A model generated the notes under the pieces. It was not told the origin of the DNA. It was given only the letters and a program-made list of their open reading frames with translations, and ran no database searches. From Phycisphaerales bacterium (GTDB lineage Bacteria > Planctomycetota > Phycisphaerae > SM23-33), in contig JABGPZ010000036.1 of NCBI GenBank assembly GCA_018644725.1, positions 1 through 62,260 on the forward strand: a stretch of 62,260 nucleotides of DNA, given 5' to 3'. Below, in pieces: positions 9,001-16,345 of this stretch (position 1 is its first letter; every line of letters starts with the position of its first letter). Position numbers and translations under genes: made by a program.

Positions 9001-9116
9001 GAGGGGAGCTCGCGCAGGGATTCCAGCACGCCGATCTGCGGGGGCAGGTCGTCGCGGTCGGAAAGCAGCGCGGCCGTCGCGCTGACGGCGCCAATGTCGA
9101 TACCGAGCGAAAGCAT
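6087..9116 (-). CDS. Double-domain BadF/BadG/HgdC-type acyl-CoA dehydratase activase
   Basis: 1009 residues. ASKHA-fold ATPases of this family inject an electron from a [4Fe-4S] cluster into 2-hydroxyacyl-CoA dehydratases or benzoyl-CoA reductases. Two consecutive activase domains are visible: the first starts LGIDIGAVSATAALL, the second at about residue 330 with LGIDIGSVSTNLVLL. Each carries CAAGTGSF plus a downstream GRC/GERC cysteine, the cluster ligands. A DUF2229-type region follows (GIPRAMWTWQQQPFWRALL, SEPCFPILVAHGHVD), with a Cys-rich linker FTCNACSNACTI. No dehydratase subunits are adjacent, so it belongs to the large uncharacterised multidomain class. The start at 9116 is set by GATAAT 6 nt upstream and by the natural domain start. 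Confidence 0.88.
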   Translation of the reverse strand: MLSLGIDIGAVSATAALLSDRDDLPPQIGVLESLRELPSGQRLWVNAYTRTQGRPVATARGILTSVRDALGEAGLTLDAIVFTGSAGKTCAAACGGDVLNAFRATAGGLAVLDIDAASVFEIGGESSNYLHVERNSDGSYGIVDYSTNGDCAAGTGSFIDQQANRLQYRVEEIGEICASADRGAQIAGRCSVFAKSDMIHAQQKGYTPAEVLRGLCEAVARNFKSAVVRSHAIAEPVVFLGGLTANRAVVAAMEETFDLAGRLAIPEPHAHIPAIGAAGQGFAANESTSSDAPGEFTRAAFPAAEPLTMDGVTLLRDQAVMRELPESATRDNPLDAVLGIDIGSVSTNLVLLDTDGAMIDEVYTRTQGRPIQVVTESLADLAKKYESRLRICGVGTTGSGRELIGELIGADTVNDEITCHKTGAAYIGETLLGGRMPDTIFEIGGQDSKYIALDEGVVVDFTMNEACAAGTGSFLEERAEELGVAIKDEFATRALTSAAPLRLGERCTVFMERDVNSYLHRGATKNDLLAGLCLSVVQNYINRVVRGRRIGETIFFQGGTAYNDATAAAFARVTGKEIIVPPHNGVMGAVGAALLARDKQATGATTKFRGWDLTAVKYDLKEFTCNACSNACTIQQFDVEGQRTYWGDKCSDKFRSHARATKQPLIDDLFSAREELLTNLELPAVSPDAPTVGIPRAMWTWQQQPFWRALLAGLGARSVLSDETNKSIITAGQSAIVSEPCFPILVAHGHVDALLESDCDAVLLPNILSMETPWEHTESHLCPWHQTLPFVARRSPQLAAGRERFLSPTVEFRRGEAFVARQLADEMLGHPLAKRLGWTKKQILRATADAYRAQQQFEATYRALGQASLDALDDAGAPGIILLGRPYNIHDAGVNLSVARKLREHYGCNVLPIDALALDDVDIRDINPNMFWDLGRKIVAAAKFVGARENLHIIYVTNFKCGPDSFVKHYITTASQKPFLSLQFDGHSNDAGMMTRCEAYLDSKGLLRE

Positions 9117-9122
9117 CCCGCC

Positions 9123-9150
9123 ATTATCGCGAAATGGCCGCGAATTACAA
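9123..9150 (-). promoter_or_regulatory. Activase promoter, leaderless arrangement
   Basis: Minus strand TTGTAA, 16 nt, GATAAT, 6 nt, ATG. It is back-to-back with the gatB promoter. Confidence 0.6.
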
Positions 9151-9178
9151 TCCCGCACCTTCTCGCCGCCGGCCTGCC

Positions 9179-9207
9179 TTGACCCATCGCGCGATTGCGG
9201 GTATTCT
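9179..9207 (+). promoter_or_regulatory. gatB promoter
   Basis: TTGACC, 17 nt, TATTCT. A leader of about 37 nt with GAGGAA before the ATG at 9251 follows, so this gene is not leaderless. Confidence 0.65.
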
Positions 9208-9250
9208 ATAGGGCTACCTACCATTGACCTTGGCCCCCTTGAGGAACCCC

Positions 9251-10717
9251 ATGAGCTTGACCGTAAAACCCATTGTCGGCATGGAAATTCATATCGAACT
9301 TGCGACGCAGACGAAGATTTTCTGCCGCTGCCGCAATCAGTTTGGCGCGTCGCCCAATACGCACACCTGCCCGGTCTGCATTGGCCTGCCGGGCGCGCTA
9401 CCGGTTCTCAATGCCCAGGCGATCGACTATTCCATCAAGGTCGGGCTGGCGCTGGGGTGCGACATCGCGAAGTTTACCAAGTGGGACCGCAAGAATTATT
9501 ACTACCCCGACCTGCCCAAGGCTTATCAGATCAGCCAGTACGACCTGCCGCTCGCCGGGCCGGGGACGCTGGACATTCCGCTCGAATCGGGTAGCAAAAC
9601 CATCCGCGTCCTGCGTGCGCACCTCGAAGAAGATGCCGGCAAGCTCAACCACGACATCCCCGGCGGCACGGGCGTGGACCTCAACCGCGCGGGTGTGCCA
9701 CTGCTGGAAATCGTCTCCGAGCCAGACCTCAACACCGTCGAAGAAGTCGTCAGCTATGCCAAGACGATGCACCGGCTGATCCGCTGGCTGAAGGTCTCCG
9801 AGGCGAACATGCAGATGGGCCACATGCGCTTCGAGCCGAACATCAACCTCCACATCACCCAGGACGGCGTGGTCTACAAAACGCCGATCATCGAGGTGAA
9901 AAACCTCAACAGTTTCCGCAGCGTCGAGGGCGCGGTGCGCTACGAAATCCGTCGCCAATTCGAGGAATGGAAGAAGGACCCCGAGGGCTTTTCGCTCGCC
10001 AAGCGCGGCAAGCAGAATCGCGGCTTCGATCCCGATACCGAAGAGACCGTTTTTCAGCGCGACAAGGAAGAGGCGCACGATTATCGATATTTCCCCGATC
10101 CGGATTTGATGCCGGTGACGATTTCGGACGAGAAACGCGACGGGATCGCCGCGACGATTGGCGAGCTTCCCCTGGCGCGGCGCGCGCGATATATGGCCGA
10201 CTATGGCCTGGAGTTCAAGAACGCCGATGCGCTGACGATGGACGAGGCCACGGGCGATTTGCTCGACGGCGCGATTGGCCTGGGCGCGGATGCCAAGCGA
10301 TGTGTGAACTTTTTGCTGAGTCGTGGCGCGGCGATTGCTAACGAGCGTGGCTGCGCGATTGCGGCGATTGGCATCACGGCCGAGCAGCTTGCGGGACTGG
10401 CGAAATTGGTCGACGACGGCAAGGTCAGTGCGTCGGCCGCAGCGAAAGTGTTCGACGCGATGATCGAGTCGGGCGACGCGCCGGCCGCCGTGGCTGAGGC
10501 CGCCGGGCTGATGATGGTCACCGATACCGCCCAGACCGAGGCGTGGGTCGATCAGGCCATCGCCGAAAACCCCGAGGCCGTCGAGATGATCCAAACCGGC
10601 CACAAAAAAGCGGGCGCTTCGTTGGGCTTCCTCACCGGCGCGGTCATGAAACTCTCCCGCGGCGCCGCCAACGCCAAAGAGGTGCAACAAATGCTGAAAG
10701 AAAAAATTGAAAAATAG
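9251..10717 (+). CDS. gatB: Aspartyl/glutamyl-tRNA(Asn/Gln) amidotransferase subunit B
   Basis: 488 residues, the usual size. GatB binds misacylated Glu-tRNA(Gln) or Asp-tRNA(Asn) and, with GatA and GatC, makes the amide. Signature stretches: GMEIHIELATQTKIFCRC at the N-terminus, YYYPDLPKAYQISQYDLP, HLEEDAGKL, GTGVDLNRAGVPLLEIV and DYRYFPDPDLMPV. The tRNA-binding GatB/YqeY domain fills the C-terminus, ending GAVMKLSRGAANAKEVQQML. ATG 9251 is preferred to a TTG at 9224 because of the GAGGAA ribosome-binding site and the family N-terminus. gatA and gatC are not adjacent. Confidence 0.96.
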   Translation: MSLTVKPIVGMEIHIELATQTKIFCRCRNQFGASPNTHTCPVCIGLPGALPVLNAQAIDYSIKVGLALGCDIAKFTKWDRKNYYYPDLPKAYQISQYDLPLAGPGTLDIPLESGSKTIRVLRAHLEEDAGKLNHDIPGGTGVDLNRAGVPLLEIVSEPDLNTVEEVVSYAKTMHRLIRWLKVSEANMQMGHMRFEPNINLHITQDGVVYKTPIIEVKNLNSFRSVEGAVRYEIRRQFEEWKKDPEGFSLAKRGKQNRGFDPDTEETVFQRDKEEAHDYRYFPDPDLMPVTISDEKRDGIAATIGELPLARRARYMADYGLEFKNADALTMDEATGDLLDGAIGLGADAKRCVNFLLSRGAAIANERGCAIAAIGITAEQLAGLAKLVDDGKVSASAAAKVFDAMIESGDAPAAVAEAAGLMMVTDTAQTEAWVDQAIAENPEAVEMIQTGHKKAGASLGFLTGAVMKLSRGAANAKEVQQMLKEKIEK

Positions 10718-10819
10718 GCCAGAGGCTGTAGGCGATAGGTGAGAGGAAAGACAACAGAGGAACAAGAAAGAGGCCAGAGGAAAGATAAAGGGAAACCGGA
10801 GAAGGATTGGGAAACAAAT

Positions 10820-10978
10820 GTAGGGGCGGGGTTTGCTCCGTCCAAGGTGATCCGATCAAGCGTTATACAAAGGGTGCCGTGGTTTGCGAAGCGTACTCGC
10901 GACGCAACCACGCAGATTCAATCGCGTCTCGACGAATGTGTATCTATCTGTGTCGTAGGGGCGAAAAATCTTTCGCCC
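10820..10978. repeat. Family E palindromic repeats
   Basis: Two GTAGGGGC hairpins (GTAGGGGCGGGGTTTGCTCC at 10821 and GGGGCGAAAAATCTTTCGCCC ending at 10978) flank a stretch with GGGTGCCGTGG and CCACG that is related to 5925-6020 in reverse. Between gatB and the symporter gene (10718-11436) nothing coding is seen, only repeats. Confidence 0.5.
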
Positions 10979-11020
10979 GTATTGTATTCGTTTCAAAAAT
11001 CGCGGCCGGGCTTTCCTGAC

Positions 11021-11099
11021 AAAAACGGGGACAGGTACCTGACAACAGATCGAAATCGAGAAACCAGGACAGAATAAAGGGTACCAGTCCCCATTTTTT
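11021..11099. repeat. Family B1 repeat (79 bp), copy 1
   Basis: The ends form an inverted repeat: AAAAACGGGGACAGGTACC at left and GGTACCAGTCCCCATTTTT at right, around a conserved core (CGAGAAACCAGGACAGAATA). Other copies are at 11309-11387, 40667-40744 (reverse) and 51659-51736. Confidence 0.8.
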
Positions 11100-11176
11100 G
11101 CTTCGCTCCGCTCCGAGAGACTTCCGGGCCGGCCTGTGGGGCCACCGAGCGCGAAGGGGATGTGAACAAAGTATAT

Positions 11177-11301
11177 GGGAAAAACCGGGACTGGTACCGA
11201 TTTTAGTTTGATTGGAATTGGATAATTTCCTTCCGTGGGGTACTGCTGATCCTTCGATATCATTCGTCCAAGAAAACTCTGTACCTGTCCCTGCTTTTCC
11301 C
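11177..11301. repeat. Family B2 repeat (125 bp), copy 1
   Basis: The terminal inverted repeat starts GGGAAAAACCGGGACTGGTAC and ends GTACCTGTCCCTGCTTTTCCC, with 3 mismatches in 21. The interior is weakly conserved. It is followed after 7 nt by a B1 repeat. The same B2-B1 composite recurs at 51527-51736. Confidence 0.8.
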
Positions 11302-11308
11302 GTGCAAG

Positions 11309-11387
11309 AAAAAACGGGGACAGGTACCTGACAACAAACAGGAATCGAGAAACCAGGACAGAATAAAGGGTACCAGTCCCCATTTTT
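11309..11387. repeat. Family B1 repeat, copy 2
   Basis: Nearly identical to 11021-11099, same orientation, immediately after the B2 element. It ends 49 bp before the symporter stop codon. Confidence 0.8.
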
Positions 11388-11436
11388 CTAACGCCCAGTC
11401 AATCGTGTGTGCGGGCAACGTCGAGGCGGATGCGGT

Positions 11437-12849
11437 TTATTCATGCCCCGGTGCGTGGTGGGGTTCGTGTTTGTAGATGGGTTCGCCTTCGGATTTGGCG
11501 ATGAGCGCGGCGCCGACGGAGTCGCTGAAGACGTTGACGGCGGTGCGGCACATATCCAGCGGCCGGTCGAAGACCAGCAGCACGGGGATCGCCACGACGA
11601 GGGTGTTGATGCCGAGCTGGGTTTCGAGCGAGCGAAGGATCACGACGATCGCCACGAGCGATGCGCTGGGCACGCCCGCGACGCCAACGGAGGTCAGCAG
11701 GGCGGTGAGGACGACGAAGAATTGCTGTCCGGCCGAAAGCTCGACGCCCATCGCCTGGCAGAGGAACATCGCCGCGACGCATTCGTACAGCGCCGTGCCG
11801 TCCATGTTCACCGTCGCGCCCAGCGGCAGGGTGAAGCCCGCGACGCGGTTGGAAATCCCGCCGCGTTTTTCCACGCAGTCCATCGTCACGCCCAGCGTCG
11901 CCGACGAGCTGGCAGTGGAGAACGCCGTCAGCAATGCCGGTGCCATCGCGCGGTAATGTTTGATCGGATTGAACCGCCCGACGAAGAGCATCAGCAGTGG
12001 CAGCAGCACGAGGAAGTGCAGCAGCAACGCCGCGAAGGCGACGCCCGCGAAAATCACCACGCCGCGCGCGGCCGAGTCGAAACGGTTCTCCGGACCCAGC
12101 AGCGCCTGGTTCTCTGCCACCGCGCAAAAGATCAGCGCGCCGACGCCGATGGGCGCGAACTTCAGCAAGAATTCCACGCCGCGCAGGGACAATTGATAGA
12201 CCCCCTCGATGAACGATTTGACCGTCGCCGACGGGCCGGATTCGATTTTGCCCAGCAACCCGCCCGCGATCAGTGAGATGACGATTAGCCCGAGGAGGTT
12301 GCCTTCGTTGGCGGCCGAGATGATGTTGGGCGGAACCATTTTGCGGAAGACGTTGAGGAATGACGAGCCGGTGTGGTCGCCGGTCTTGGCCTCGAGGGTG
12401 GAGGTCTCGTCGCCGAACGATGTGGCGACGTCTTTGCCGACGAGGATGCCGCGGCCTTGGCTGTCGGTGCCGGGCGAAATTGCGTTGACCAGCGCGAGGC
12501 CGACGAGAATCGCGATGAGACTCGTGGCCATGTAGTAGGTGAGCGTTTTGAGCCCGAGTCGCCCGATGCCCGCGCCAGAGAGCGACGCGACGGCGAGGAC
12601 AATCGACGAAGGCACGAGCGGCAGGACGATCATTTTCAGGCCGTTGAGGAAGAGCTCGCCGATGAGCTTGATCGTCGTAAACAAGCCACTGCCGCGCACC
12701 GTGTCGATGGGTTTGACATTGGCGCCGGCCGAGTCCATCGCCGAATGTGCGACCATCGATCCGGCCAGTCCGCCGATAATCAGGCCCAACAAAATTTGCC
12801 AATGCAACGGCCAACACCACGGTTTGAGTTTCGATTTTGTAGTTGTCAT
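11437..12849 (-). CDS. Dicarboxylate/amino acid:cation symporter (DAACS, SLC1 family)
   Basis: 470 residues, polytopic inner-membrane carrier importing acidic amino acids or C4-dicarboxylates with H+ or Na+. The family signatures are the serine-rich hairpin SSSATLGVTMDCVEKRGG, the substrate/cation helix LPLGATVNMDGTALYECVAA and GVPSASLVAIVVIL. The N-terminus WQILLGLIIGGLAGSMV is the first membrane helix. The start at 12849 is chosen because TATGCT lies 6 nt upstream; 79 more in-frame residues upstream would cross repeat A2. Substrate preference between glutamate, aspartate and succinate cannot be read. Confidence 0.93.
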   Translation of the reverse strand: MTTTKSKLKPWCWPLHWQILLGLIIGGLAGSMVAHSAMDSAGANVKPIDTVRGSGLFTTIKLIGELFLNGLKMIVLPLVPSSIVLAVASLSGAGIGRLGLKTLTYYMATSLIAILVGLALVNAISPGTDSQGRGILVGKDVATSFGDETSTLEAKTGDHTGSSFLNVFRKMVPPNIISAANEGNLLGLIVISLIAGGLLGKIESGPSATVKSFIEGVYQLSLRGVEFLLKFAPIGVGALIFCAVAENQALLGPENRFDSAARGVVIFAGVAFAALLLHFLVLLPLLMLFVGRFNPIKHYRAMAPALLTAFSTASSSATLGVTMDCVEKRGGISNRVAGFTLPLGATVNMDGTALYECVAAMFLCQAMGVELSAGQQFFVVLTALLTSVGVAGVPSASLVAIVVILRSLETQLGINTLVVAIPVLLVFDRPLDMCRTAVNVFSDSVGAALIAKSEGEPIYKHEPHHAPGHE

Positions 12850-12855
12850 CGTTCC

Positions 12856-12884
12856 AGCATAGCGAATGGAGAGCAGAAGATAAA
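12856..12884 (-). promoter_or_regulatory. Symporter promoter, leaderless arrangement
   Basis: Minus strand TTTATC, 17 nt, TATGCT, 6 nt, ATG. The -35 is weak. Confidence 0.45.
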
Positions 12885-12942
12885 ACGAAAAATGTTTATG
12901 GCAGAGTAAGGGGGACTTGTTCTTATGCGACGGGATTGGTTT

Positions 12943-13137
12943 AAGCGCCGGAGGCGCGAAAGGATTTAGCCGGGGGCGTAAGCCCCCGGTAGATGATCTG
13001 TAGAAGTCAAGCCCTGAAGGGGCGAAAGAGAAATGTAGAAAGGGCGTTTCTTTCGCCCCTTCGGGGCTCTTTTCTTTTCTCCGCATTCCGGGGGCTTACG
13101 CCCCCGGCTAAATCCTGTTGCCCTTTCAGGGCAAAGA
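12943..13137. repeat. Family A palindromic repeat, copy 2
   Basis: Same order of hairpins as 3248-3438: GCGCCGGAGGCGC, CCGGGGGCGTAAGCCCCCGG, GCCCTGAAGGGGC, GCCCCTTCGGGGC, CCGGGGGCTTACGCCCCCGG, TGCCCTTTCAGGGCA. It occupies the intergenic space upstream of the symporter and downstream of xylA. Confidence 0.87.
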
Positions 13138-13188
13138 CAAGTCTGATTCAATCGGGTGTATGGCCCGCCCTGATCGATTCGAATCGGT

Positions 13189-14499
13189 TTAGATGTAATC
13201 GTTGAGTAGGTTCTCGAGCATTTCGACGCGGCCGGAGGCGTTGGCGTCGACTTCGCCCTTGTCGAGCATGTAGGCCTTGAGCGCGTCCATGTCGAGCTGG
13301 CCCGCTTCGATCTGCGCGCCGATGCCGGTGTCCCAGCTGCCGTAGCGTTCTTTCTTGAACGCGTCGAGTTTGCCGCCCGCGCGGATGGCGGCGGCGTTTT
13401 TCAGCCCGCGCGCAAACGCGTCCATCGCGCCGATGTGCGCGTGGAACAGATCGACGGGATCGATCGATTCGCGTGCGACGTGCGCGTCAAAATTCAGCCC
13501 GCCGGTGGTGAACCCGCCCGCGCCGAGAATGCTGAGCATCGCCAGAGTGGTCTCGCGAATGTCGGTGGGGAACTGGTCGGTGTCCCAGCCGAGCATCAGG
13601 TCGCCGCGGTTGGCGTCGACCGAGCCGAGGATGCCGTTGATCGCGGAAAACTCCAGCTCGTGCTGGAAATCGTGCCCGGCGAGGGTGGCGTGGTTGGCTT
13701 CGATATTCATTTTGAAATCGTTCTCGAGGCCGTACTTTTGCAGGAAGGCGAAGCACGCGGCCGCGTCGGAGTCGTACTGGTGCTTCGTCGGTTCCTTGGG
13801 CTTGGGCTCGATGTAGAACTGACCGGTGAAGCCGATCTTCTTCTTGTGCTCGACGGCCATCTTCAGCAGCGCGGCGAGGTGGTCGAGCTCGCGACCCATG
13901 TCGGTGTTCAGCAGGGTCTTGTAGCCTTCGCGTCCGCCCCAGAAGACATAGCCTTCGCCGCCGAGGGCGTGGGTGACTTCGATGGCCTTTGCGATTTTCG
14001 CGGCTGCATAGGCAAACGCGTCGGCGTTGCAGCTCGTGCCTGCGCCGTGGACAAAGCGCGGATGGCTGAAGCAATTCGCCGTGCCCCACAACAGCTTCAC
14101 GCCGGTTTCGTCTTGCTTGGCTTTGAGGTACGCGGCGATTTCGTCAAAGTTCGCGAAGCTCTCGGCGAGGGTTTCGCCTTCGGGCGCGACGTCGGTGTCG
14201 TGGAAGCAGTAGTACTCGATGCCGAGCTTGGTGCACAGTTCAAAGTTCGCGTCGACCTTGTTGCGCGCGGTCTGCATGGGGTCGGCGTCTTCCCAGGGCA
14301 TGGTGCGCGTGGGGCCGCCAAACTGGTCGGCGCAACCGTTGCAGAAGCAGTGCCAATAGGCCGCCGCAAAGCGCAGGTGCTCGCGCATGGATTTGCCTTC
14401 GACGAGTTCGTCGGCGTTGTAGTGGCGGAATGCCAGCGCGTTGTCGGTGGTCGGGCCTTCATAGGCGATGGTGTCGATGCCGGGGAAATAGTCAGTCAT
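13189..14499 (-). CDS. xylA: Xylose isomerase
   Basis: 436 residues, the longer (class II) xylose isomerase type. It interconverts D-xylose and D-xylulose with two divalent metals. Visible are the catalytic His stretch [13 protein letters not shown], the metal-site region [39 protein letters not shown] and [21 protein letters not shown] good ribosome-binding site (AGGAG) precedes the ATG, with a TATACT -10 at 14546-14551. Divergent from xylB, so the pair forms a complete xylose-to-xylulose-5-phosphate module. No local xylose regulator or transporter is seen. Confidence 0.97.
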   Translation of the reverse strand: MTDYFPGIDTIAYEGPTTDNALAFRHYNADELVEGKSMREHLRFAAAYWHCFCNGCADQFGGPTRTMPWEDADPMQTARNKVDANFELCTKLGIEYYCFHDTDVAPEGETLAESFANFDEIAAYLKAKQDETGVKLLWGTANCFSHPRFVHGAGTSCNADAFAYAAAKIAKAIEVTHALGGEGYVFWGGREGYKTLLNTDMGRELDHLAALLKMAVEHKKKIGFTGQFYIEPKPKEPTKHQYDSDAAACFAFLQKYGLENDFKMNIEANHATLAGHDFQHELEFSAINGILGSVDANRGDLMLGWDTDQFPTDIRETTLAMLSILGAGGFTTGGLNFDAHVARESIDPVDLFHAHIGAMDAFARGLKNAAAIRAGGKLDAFKKERYGSWDTGIGAQIEAGQLDMDALKAYMLDKGEVDANASGRVEMLENLLNDYI

Positions 14500-14625
14500 G
14501 GGGATCTCCTGATAGGGGGCGTGAGAATTGAATTTGAAGGGTGCCAGTATACCGTATGCGGCGGCGGGGGGCTTTCATTTTTTTACAATTGCCGAAAATT
14601 AAACAATCTCGACCGGCCAAAATGG

Positions 14626-14631
14626 TACACT
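14626..14631 (+). promoter_or_regulatory. xylB -10 box, leaderless arrangement
   Basis: TACACT followed by exactly 6 nt (GTACGC) and the xylB ATG at 14638. No clear -35 is found 17 nt upstream, so an activator may be needed. Confidence 0.5.
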
Positions 14632-14637
14632 GTACGC

Positions 14638-16128
14638 ATGAATTATTATCTTGGATTGGACATCGGCACGAGCGGCACGAAGGCACTCGTGATGGACGCG
14701 ACCGGCGGCGTGATTGCTACGGCGGTGAAGGATCACCCGATTTATTCGCCCAAGCCTGGCTGGAGCGAGCAGGACCCGCGCGAGTGGTGGGTTTCGGCCG
14801 CCGCTGCGACGCGCGCGGTGATGCGCAAGGCCCGCGTGAAGAAGACAGCCATCGCCGGGATCGGCCTGAGCGGGCAGATGCACGGGCTGGTGCTGCTGGA
14901 TAAAGCGGGCAAGGTTCTCCGCAATGCGTTGATCTGGAACGACCAGCGCACCGCGACCGAAGCGGCCGAAATCGAAGCCGCCGTCGGTGGACGCGCCAAG
15001 CTCATCAAGCTCGTCGGAAACGCCGCGATGACCAGCTTCACGCTGACGAAATTGCTGTGGGTCCGCAAGCACGAACCGAAGATCTATGACCGCGCGGCGA
15101 CGATGCTGCTGCCGAAGGATTACATTCGCTTCTGCATGACCGGCGAGCGCATCGGCGAAGTGTCCGACATGTCGGGGACGCTGATGCTCGACCAGAAAAA
15201 ACGCGCATGGTCCAAGCCCATCATTTCGACGTTCGACCTCGACACGTCAATGCTTCCGCCCGTGGTCGAAAGTCACGAGATCACCGGCCACCTCACCGCC
15301 GAGGCCGCCAAGACCCTCGGGCTCGTCGCGGGGATTCCCGTCGTCGGTGGCGGGGGCGACCAGCCGGCCGCTGCGATTGGCAACGGCATCGTTCGCAATG
15401 GCATGGTCAGCGCGATGATGGGGACGTCGGGCGTGGTCTTCACGCATTCGAAGGAGTACCGCGTCGACCCCAAGAGCGCGGTCAACACGTTCTGCAGCTG
15501 CGTCGACGGCGAGTGGTGCATGTTCGGCTGCATCTTGTCCGCCGGCGGCAGTTTGCAATGGCTGCGCAACACGCTTGACGGCGATTACAAGACGATGGAC
15601 AAACTTGCGGCCGCGGCTGAACCCGGATGCGAAGGGCTCTTCTTTCTGCCCTATCTCACTGGCGAACGCACCCCCCATGCCGACCCGCTCGCACGCGGGA
15701 GCTTCGTCGGCCTCACCGCCCGCACGCGACAAAACGAACTCGTCCGCAGCGTGATGGAAGGCGCGACCTTCGCGATGACCGACGCGATGCGACTGATCGA
15801 AGCGCGCGGCGTGAAGGTTGGTCAGGTCCGCCTTTCTGGCGGTGGCGCACGCGGTGTGTTTTGGCGCCAGCTCCAGGCCGACATCTACGGCAAGACGTGC
15901 GTGACGATCAACTCTGAAGAGGGCGGCGCGCTGGGCGTGGCGCTTCTCGCGGCCGTCGCCAATGGGGAATATCGCGACATCCGCCAGGCGACCAAAGCGG
16001 CCATCGAAGTCACCCGCACCATCAAGCCCAACCCCGCCGCCAAGCGCCGCTACGCCAAGCTGCACGAGCAGTATGGCCGCCTCTATCCGGCCTTGAAGAA
16101 AGAGTTTGCCCGCATCGCGCAATTGTGA
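14638..16128 (+). CDS. xylB: Xylulokinase
   Basis: 496 residues, FGGY-family sugar kinase phosphorylating D-xylulose. Motifs: N-terminal phosphate loop YLGLDIGTSGTKALVMD, the substrate site GLSGQMHGLVLLD, WNDQRT, the second phosphate region GGGGDQPAAAIGNG and the C-terminal adenosine motif RLSGGGARGVFWRQLQAD. The start follows the TACACT-6-ATG arrangement, and no Shine-Dalgarno is present. A much longer in-frame reading begins inside the antisense of xylA and is rejected. Downstream sit two micro-ORFs and a TauE/SafE permease, possibly co-transcribed. Confidence 0.96.
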   Translation: MNYYLGLDIGTSGTKALVMDATGGVIATAVKDHPIYSPKPGWSEQDPREWWVSAAAATRAVMRKARVKKTAIAGIGLSGQMHGLVLLDKAGKVLRNALIWNDQRTATEAAEIEAAVGGRAKLIKLVGNAAMTSFTLTKLLWVRKHEPKIYDRAATMLLPKDYIRFCMTGERIGEVSDMSGTLMLDQKKRAWSKPIISTFDLDTSMLPPVVESHEITGHLTAEAAKTLGLVAGIPVVGGGGDQPAAAIGNGIVRNGMVSAMMGTSGVVFTHSKEYRVDPKSAVNTFCSCVDGEWCMFGCILSAGGSLQWLRNTLDGDYKTMDKLAAAAEPGCEGLFFLPYLTGERTPHADPLARGSFVGLTARTRQNELVRSVMEGATFAMTDAMRLIEARGVKVGQVRLSGGGARGVFWRQLQADIYGKTCVTINSEEGGALGVALLAAVANGEYRDIRQATKAAIEVTRTIKPNPAAKRRYAKLHEQYGRLYPALKKEFARIAQL

Positions 16129-16142
16129 TAAACTCGCGCCCT

Positions 16143-16238
16143 ATGCCGCACATCCCCATGATTTATCGCGAAAAGGGCAAGCTATATAAGCCCGATCCCT
16201 GTCAGCCGCTCAAGCAAGCGGCCGAGGTGGGAGTGTAA
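16143..16238 (+). CDS. 31-residue micro-ORF upstream of the TauE/SafE permease
   Basis: Encodes MPHIPMIYREKGKLYKPDPC and 11 more residues. TTGCCC, 17 nt, TAAACT lies 8 nt before its ATG (inside the xylB 3' end). Its stop codon shares a base with the next start (TAATG). It has no recognised family. The stop/start chain with the next two frames is the reason for calling it; it may act as a translated leader. Confidence 0.45.
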   Translation: MPHIPMIYREKGKLYKPDPCQPLKQAAEVGV

Positions 16239-16345
16239 TGATGAAGATCCTCGTCGCATTGGCCTGCGTAAATTTGCCGCTGGTGTGGGGGCTGTTGGCC
16301 CCGAAGGTGCTGCGTCGGCTCCGTGGGGAGCGGCGCGATGGATGA
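16238..16345 (+). CDS. 35-residue single-span micro-ORF coupled to the permease
   Basis: MMKILVALACVNLPLVWGLL followed by a basic tail (PKVLRRLRGERRDG): one hydrophobic segment and a positive C-terminus, consistent with a small membrane protein. It starts on the last base of the previous stop and overlaps the permease start by 8 nt, so translation is probably coupled. Function unknown. Confidence 0.5.
   Translation: MMKILVALACVNLPLVWGLLAPKVLRRLRGERRDG

Noticed and set aside
10739-11383. Frames between gatB and the symporter gene as small genes
   Set aside because: They coincide with B1, B2 and E repeats and recur as sequence elsewhere in the window.
13435-14637. N-terminal extension of xylB by about 400 codons
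   Set aside because: It is the antisense of xylA. The FGGY kinase starts naturally at 14638 with a -10 box 6 nt upstream.
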